From Maratus speciosus (taxonomy: Eukaryota > Arthropoda > Arachnida > Araneae > Salticidae), in NCBI GenBank assembly GCA_963932465.1, contig OZ010790.1, forward strand, positions 97,432,363 to 97,496,362: a stretch of DNA of 64,000 bases, given 5' to 3'. Below the pieces are notes generated by a model. The model had not been told where the DNA came from. It saw nothing but the letters and a program-made list of their open reading frames with translations, and did no database searches. Numbering within the stretch: position 1 is the stretch's first letter; each line of letters begins with the position of its first letter. A program made the position numbers and the translations under genes. Shown in pieces: positions 58,349-64,000 of the stretch.

Positions 58349-59466
58349 CAGTCGAACCTCCATTTAACAAAGTCGCTAAATCCCGGAAAAAAGTTCGTTA
58401 TATGGAAAATTCGTTAAATAGAGATTCACCTTTTAAAATACTTCAAACTACATAAAACAAATTTTTAATTCATAAACACTGAATATTTTTACTAAAAGTA
58501 ATTAATCACATTTTTAAAATAAATTATATCGATTTGTTTTATTTATTTTACCCACCAATATCCATCATCAATTCATTTTTTCTATGTGTTTAATCTTTGA
58601 AATCTGCAAGGAAAACAAAACATTGTCCAGGAATACACTGTATTTTCTGTTTAAAGTAAATAGTTTTACATTGAAATTAACGGAATTTTAATGACATTAT
58701 TGTATTTATTATTATTATAACAAATAATTTTAACCATACATTAACATATGCATCCTTAAATTTAATTTCTGAAAAACTCTGTTAATTTTGCCTGAGTTTT
58801 TTCTTTTAAAAAGTGCTTTATCTCATAATACGTCTCGCATCTTTGCAATGCACCAAAAACCCCTTCATGCGTATTCTCTTCTAACTATAATCCGCGTCAG
58901 ATTGTTTCAAATGATTTTAGCATTTCATCATACGCAGTTTTGCTAATTTCTGCATAATGATCATTTCCATCATCATCGTATTCGTCTTCATCGCAATTCA
59001 TTGCTGTATTGTTTTTATTTTTCACACTGTCGAAAATATCCAATTGGGTTAGTGTTTCCGAGGTCTCAATTTCAGAATTAAGTGAAATACAATCATCAAT
59101 CAGCCCATTATGGTTAATTTCTTCTTTTTTTCTCACTGTATCCACATTTTTTAAAGTTACTCTAAGGGATTGTCGTCTTCGTCCTCCGTACTTACTGAAT
59201 TCTCACTGCTGACAAAGAAGGCGCCTATTAAAACCAGTTCAAGGCTTTTGAAAATCATAAAATGTGTTTAAAGAAAGAATAAGTTTGAAGCATACAGAAA
59301 TATTTTGAGAAATGGTGGAAAAAAAAAATTGATCACAAGAAAAAGTTCGTTAAATGGAGAATGCACTTCGCTATTTGGAGGTTATTTTACGAAGAAATTC
59401 GCAAAATGTTCTTGGTTCCAAGGAAAAGTTCGCAAAATAGAGGTTCGTTAAATAGAGGTCCGACTG
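58349..59466 (-). mobile_element. Innermost Tigger deletion derivative
   Basis: Ends CAGTCGAACCTCCATTTAAC (58349) and, in reverse complement, CAGTCGGACCTCTATTTAAC from 59466. TA flanks both (58347-58348 and 59467-59468). GTTCGTTAAAT-type motifs repeat inward. It retains only the 3' part of the transposase. Length 1118 bp. Confidence 0.92.
58762..59190 (-). pseudogene. Tigger transposase C-terminal tail, decayed
   Basis: Read on the minus strand: VTLKNVDTVRKKEEINHNG, an acidic DEDEYDDDGND stretch, ISKTAYDEMLKSFETI, two stops, then EENTHEGVFGALQRCETYY and IKHFLKEKTQAKLTEFFRN before TAA at 58764-58762. This is the helical tail that follows the DDE domain in Tigger proteins. The catalytic core is gone. 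Upstream of 59145 the sequence is readable in two overlapping frames, so the start of the remnant is uncertain. Confidence 0.7.
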
Positions 59467-60189
59467 TATATGCAAAAATGTGTATTAAAAATTAAGTATT
59501 TGGTTGACGAATACCGAATATTCGGTATACACTTTGACCGAAGCTTCGGTATTCGGCAAAATTGCTGCTTCGGTCAATCCCTACTCTAAACTAGAGTGCT
59601 TCTTTTTGGACACTTGCTTTATTTAATTATAAAAGTATCTTATTTTTTCATATTTAATTTCAAGATGTATATGTTTTCGTAGATGTTAAATATATTTTTC
59701 TTTATTACTTTAAACAGTTATTTTCTTTTTACAATTATATGACTAATTTTTTTCCTTGGTCTGTCAATTTCAAGTTAAAGGATACTCGCTGTATATGAAG
59801 ATAATAAATCAAATAAATATTGGATGATAGTTGATAGACAAGATTTTGTGCATGTATGTTTATATGTAAAGAAACATTTCCCTGTTGTATTTTTTTGTTC
59901 AAAAAGTACTTAATATTACAAAATCTTGTTTTATTTGATAAAAACCCATTTTCCCCCAAAAACCCAGCCCGGTGGGGAAAATGGGTACCTTCCCGAGCAG
60001 CAAATCTTAGTAAAATTTATTTTTTTATGTTATTGATAGTTGACACTTTAGTAAGTAAAGCTTTTTCAAATTTCTTTCTTTCTTTAAGATTCCATTGCCA
60101 ACATTCTTCCATTTGTTTATTGGGCATTAGAGTCTGGCAAATAGTTTGGCAACAGTTTATTTTATGGAAAGTGGTTGATAGAATAAAGA

Positions 60190-61580
60190 AGAAATACCAA
60201 AAACATAAAAACTACTTTTTTTATAAACATTTATTTGTCATTTTGTCACATTTTTTGTTAACATTATTTGTTGAAAAATACCGGCGATTTTTTTTTAGTG
60301 CAACTTATATTTTTTCCAAAAAATATCCATTAAAATACATTAATTTGGTATGGGCAAGGAACTTGATTATGAAAAATTCAATTCTTTTCTTTACACATTG
60401 CTAGAAAGCTCACTCAAAATGAATTTATCAAAAAATATATACTTTTTGCTCTGTTTAATTTTCAACAAAACAGAACCAGAAAGAAAAAAATTAAACATTA
60501 TTTAAATCATCTTTTTCGTCTTCGAATTGATTTCTCATTCTTTAATTGTAAATTTATTGATTTGATAAAAATGTATTTTTTATGTCACACTCTTTTTTAT
60601 TTATTTTTTTTTTCCCACTTTTAAGTCTTTAACATGTTTCACTGTTGCAGTTTCACAGAGCTTTGGAATATTTTGGCGGGTATTTACTGGCGCATAATTA
60701 AAACCGTTGTCCTTTAAACTCCCACACAATTGCACGCGTTACAGAGAATATTTGACGATTTATCACCTGCGGCCACCTAATTGAAAAATTCTTTAAAATT
60801 AATGTATAATTAAGTTGTAAAAATATTATAATTTTGTGCTGTCATCGGAAACACACCTTTGTACATAATTTATATAATTCCAGCATACCAGGAAATGGGG
60901 TAAAAATCAATTGCAAAATTCCATCTTTGCATAGAAAAACCAGATTGAGTTAAATAAAAGTGTAAAAATAAACAGATGCTTAAAAACTACCGAGCGAGGC
61001 TCGGTCTACCAGGTACTTCAGTAAGAAAATGCAGAATAGGTTGAAAATTCATCAGCAGCAATTTCTACCAATATACGAAAACATACATGAATTCTTTTGT
61101 ACAGCCCTGCATATTACCAACAAATTTGTATATGTGGCACACATCAAGCTACAATTTAATTCAGGCTAAAACATGGTTAAAAGTTAAAACGATTGAAATC
61201 ACATTTCCAGACATTATCATCCCTGGGAGGCCAGCCATGTATCCAGTCCTCTGCGTGACCTAGCATATGATTGTATTCATATTATCTTATTTACATTATT
61301 TATTTAAACATATCTTAATATACTAAATATAGTTCAAATTGAAAGTGCATAATTCAATTAAAAGCCGCCTTTAAGCCACTGACACTCTGCAATGCTTGAT
61401 GCATTCTTTTGTGTAGCTCTGTATATGATCTATAGCATTTATACAGACCACATAGTAAGCAAAAATTTATTTAAACTGAAATACGCATGCCATAAATGAA
61501 ATCGCACTACCAGCAATTATTGCTAATAGTCAGTGCTTCAAATACATTACTGTATCCCAATCGTTTGCGTGTCCCTGTAA
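60190..61580 (+). repeat. Dispersed repeat, copy 3, and tandem CTGTATATGAT units
   Basis: 60335-60420 and 60640-60960 are direct relatives of 23790-23870 and 24115-24460. 61070-61575 holds units with TGAATTCTTTTGTACAGCCCTG and TGTAGCTCTGTATATGATCTATAG. The hAT at 61581 starts right after a GTGTCCCTGTAA unit end. Confidence 0.65.
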
Positions 61581-62082
61581 CAGGACTGCCAGATTTGCTG
61601 TCCGGGTAGGTACCCATTTTCTCCACCGGGCTGGGTTTTTATCAAATAAAACTACATATTGTAATAGTAAGTACTTTTTGAATGAAAAAATACAACAGTG
61701 AAATGTTTCTTTACATATAAACATACATATATACATGCACAAAATCTTCCTGGCTATCAACTATCATATAATATTTATTAGATTTATTATTTTCATTACA
61801 TTGAGTATTCTTTAACTTGAAATTGACGGACTAAGGAAAAAATCAGTCATACGATTAATAAAAGAAAATAACTGAACAAAGTAATAAAGAAAAGTACATT
61901 TAACATCTACGAAAACATATTTCTTGAAATTAAATATGAAAAAATAAGATACTTTTATAATTAAATAAAGCAGATGCCCAAAAAAAAGCACTACAATAAA
62001 GGAGAATAATAAAAAAAACTTTAATGATATTGACTTTTTATAATACACAAGAAATTTTTACACAGTACAAAAATTCAAACGT

Positions 62083-63846
62083 TTACAAATCTTCTTCATT
62101 TGAACTTTTGAATAATTGGTGACAGTTAACTAGTTTTTCTGTTTTCTGATTACCTAACTTATTACGAAGTTTACTTTGAACAAGGCCAAAAATTGGAAAA
62201 AGACGCTTAACTGACGCAGAACTGGCAGGCAATAAATTTAACAATACATTATACAGTAGAACCCCGCTAATCCGAAATTCCGGTTAATCCTAACCGATTT
62301 TATTTTCAGAAATTAAACAGATCAACTGAAAAGATTAACTTATGAAATTTTCTGGATTACAGGATGATTGTCGTGGAAAACGTGTAGAAGTTAGAATTAA
62401 ATAAAAAATGGCAATAAAGCATGTTATTTATTCTTTAAACAGCTTGAATAGAATAAAAAAGTACTCAATAATATTACTTATGTACACGAATATAAAATGT
62501 AAACATGTACTGCAAGCCTACCCGTAGAAGCCATCTTTAAAATATCTCGAATATCAGTTTGTTTGCCAGCGAGTATAATTTTTTTTTAATTTGCAAAAAG
62601 AAATCATATGATAAAAATTAATTTTTCTTTCCAATAGTTTTATTTCACAAATTATCTAAAAAAATTTTTTTAATTCCTCTTTCGTCGACGTGGTGACTGA
62701 GCTATAGATTCTCGATTTTGAACCGTTTGTAATGAGTTGTTAGGTAATTCCTCATTCTGAAATTCCATTGGATTATTATAAAAATCTTTAGGAGTCATTA
62801 AACAAGGAATACCATTTTTTTTTTTTTTTTTTTTTTTCGAAAGGTGCCGGATTAGAGGATGTTTACTGTACTACTGAGAACTTATAACTTACATTTTTTA
62901 GCATGCATCTTTTCCTTTTCTATTTTTATCAGAATTTCTTGTGATCCGAATTTTTTGTAATCCAAACAGGCACTGGTCCCAATTAGTTTGGATTAGCGGG
63001 GTTCTACAATAGTAACAAAAATCTTGCTTCAGAAGACCAATTGATTTTTCAGCTTTTTTTCCATTATTTTCCACCATTTAGATGGGGTCAATAAATCTGT
63101 GACACTAGGATGTAACATTAATTTTGAATAATATTCATTATCTGTTATTTGTAATGACATTAACAGTATTACATAATCACTATTAATGCTCCTTAGCCAT
63201 TCTAAAGCCAATTCTTCTTCGGTGCTTGACAATTTTCTCCCTTTATATTTGGGGTGAGCTAGATAAGCTATCATACGAACAGGTGTAATACATTGATTAT
63301 ATCATTTTGGGATTGAATCTTTGCATGAAGCAAGTACTTCATCTTCCAGTAAAAATAACTAAATATGTACAACTTCTCCTAGACAACAATTATCCCTTTG
63401 AAAATTATCCAGTGCAGTAGATACTAAGCACAGTTGCTGTTGAAGATTTATAGTTTCCATATAAAGTACTGCATCATTCATTGTCTTGATGATATCTTTA
63501 TCAATGTCATTTTTGTGTTCAATGCATATTTCTGGTATTATATAATTCTTTAAAAAAAACTATCAATGCAATCATTTTGACTGTTCCATCGTGTAGAATT
63601 TGGCAGTTTTGGCATTACACCTTTTTTTTCTAACAGTCATCCTGAAGGCTGATGATGATTCCTAAAGTACCGCAAGTACCGCTGAATTTCAACTATTTGT
63701 TTTAATATTACTCTTGGTGAAACATAATTGTCTACCAGATTTAAATAATGGGCAGTACAACTATAAACAATCAAGTTTTTTTCCCGTAGATTTTTACTCC
63801 ATCGCTCTTCAAATCTGTTTTCCAAGTTTTTTCGTGTTAAGACCAT
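62083..63846 (-). pseudogene. hAT transposase, C-terminal two-thirds, broken
   Basis: Read on the minus strand from about 63846. First KNLENRFEERWSKNLREKN and a CTAHYLNLV block, then IQRYLRYFRNHHQPSG. Then MPKLPNSTRWNSQNDCIDSF, the RW motif of the hAT catalytic fold, and DIIKTMNDAVLYMETI. Then MIAYLAHPKYKGRKLSSTEE to SKWWKIMEKK. After the inserted MITE comes YNVLLNLLPASSASVKRLF, the start of the Dimer_Tnp_hAT domain, and FGLVQSKLRNK, to a TAA at 62085-62083. Damage seen: a stop after HHQPSG, further stops near 63540 and 63360, a frameshift in an A7 run near 63054-63060 (one A too few), and the MITE. The N-terminal BED finger is missing, so the copy was already internally deleted. Removing the MITE and one TA restores the frame at that point. 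Confidence 0.87.
62254..63009. mobile_element. Tigger-like MITE inside the hAT transposase
   Basis: Left end CAGTAGAACCCCGCTAATCC after TA (62252-62253). The right end, in reverse complement, contains GTAGAACCCCGCTAATCC, with the last two bases altered, before TA (63010-63011). Length 756 bp. It holds (GGATTA)-type motifs and a T run near 62817-62837. Non-coding. Confidence 0.88.
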
Positions 63847-64000
63847 TTTCTATATTACTCATTCACTTAGATTCACTCATTCATTCCCATACTTAAAATT
63901 CAAATACAGTTGCTTTCTGGTGGTATATGCAAATATTTGAAAACCCTCAATTTCAAGCACAATAATTAAAATTAAATAATGTTTCTAACATTTATTAAAC

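Larger units (their letters stand above)
57351..59583. mobile_element. Nested hAT with CCGAATAC-rich ends
   Basis: Ends TAGGGATTGACCGAA (57351) and the complement ending at 59583. The 8-bp flanks are TTCTAAAC (57343-57350) and CTCTAAAC (59584-59591), one mismatch. ATTCGGT/ACCGAAT motifs cluster at both ends. The body is non-coding apart from a nested Tigger derivative. Confidence 0.9.
56559..60007. mobile_element. hAT deletion derivative (CAGGGTTG end) with two nested elements
   Basis: The left end, CAGGGTTGT then AAAAAACCCAGCC, is at 56559. The right end region (59740-60007) carries GGGAAAATGGGTACC and AGCAAATCT. The right part is the inverted match of 61581-61840, and 56716-56840 is the inverted match of 63870-64000, so this element and the one at 61581 are the same family in opposite orientation. 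No transposase remains. The flanks TAGTATAT and TAGTAAAA match at 6 of 8, so the outer right border is approximate. Confidence 0.75.
61581..64000 (-). mobile_element. hAT transposon, 3' end and body (runs off the window)
   Basis: The terminus CAGGACTGCCAGATTTGCTG starts at 61581. GGGTAGGTACCCATTTTC and CACCGGGCTGGG follow, as at the right end of 56559-60007 in inverted orientation. A decayed hAT transposase is on the minus strand. Comparison with the shorter sibling predicts that the other end lies about 155 bp beyond the window. Confidence 0.82.

Noticed and set aside
59856..60404. 182-codon plus-strand frame
   Set aside because: It crosses the hAT right border into an unrelated dispersed repeat, so it cannot be one gene. 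Composition is typical of AT-rich noise.

Overview
This is a stretch of animal nuclear genome: no operons, very A+T-rich, long homopolymer runs, spliced exons with GT-AG borders, and dense DNA transposons. The mix of hAT, Tigger/pogo, piggyBac and mariner-like elements fits an arthropod, perhaps an arachnid. That is an inference from overall character, not from a species marker.

Host gene. I recognise one host gene, on the minus strand: a PRA1-family protein of the PRAF2/ARL6IP5 (JWA) type. Its last coding exon is at 4460-4599. A 72-nt exon at 46622-46693 encodes the preceding membrane segment, and the two join in frame across a 42-kb intron. Inside that intron, at 30725-30796, lies a second 72-nt version of the same exon with the same phase and intact splice signals, so this looks like a mutually exclusive exon pair. 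The 5' exons are probably beyond the right edge.

Mobile elements fill most of the rest. Left part: a piggyBac element (5528-8440) with a nearly intact transposase; a TA-flanked MITE (9131-10131); a Tigger element (11011-13651) whose transposase is broken by two single-base shifts in A runs; and a 6.4-kb hAT-type element (14838-21226) full of satellite arrays that carries a nested 1.4-kb hAT.

Middle part: a 1.1-kb near-perfect palindrome (22301-23393); a second inverted repeat (about 26680-27820); tRNA-like units arranged as an inverted repeat (31990-32860); a 145-bp tandem-repeat family split by a hAT that itself holds a MITE (34340-36815); and a foldback element (38536-43902) that took in two hAT elements, one with a 1-kb minisatellite.

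Right part: a mariner-like MITE (45390-45842); a pogo element (47975-52418) holding a hAT that holds another hAT; a three-layer nest (56559-60007); and a hAT (61581 to the window edge) whose decayed transposase is interrupted by a Tigger-like MITE. Most hAT calls rest on inverted termini plus 8-bp target duplications read directly from the sequence.
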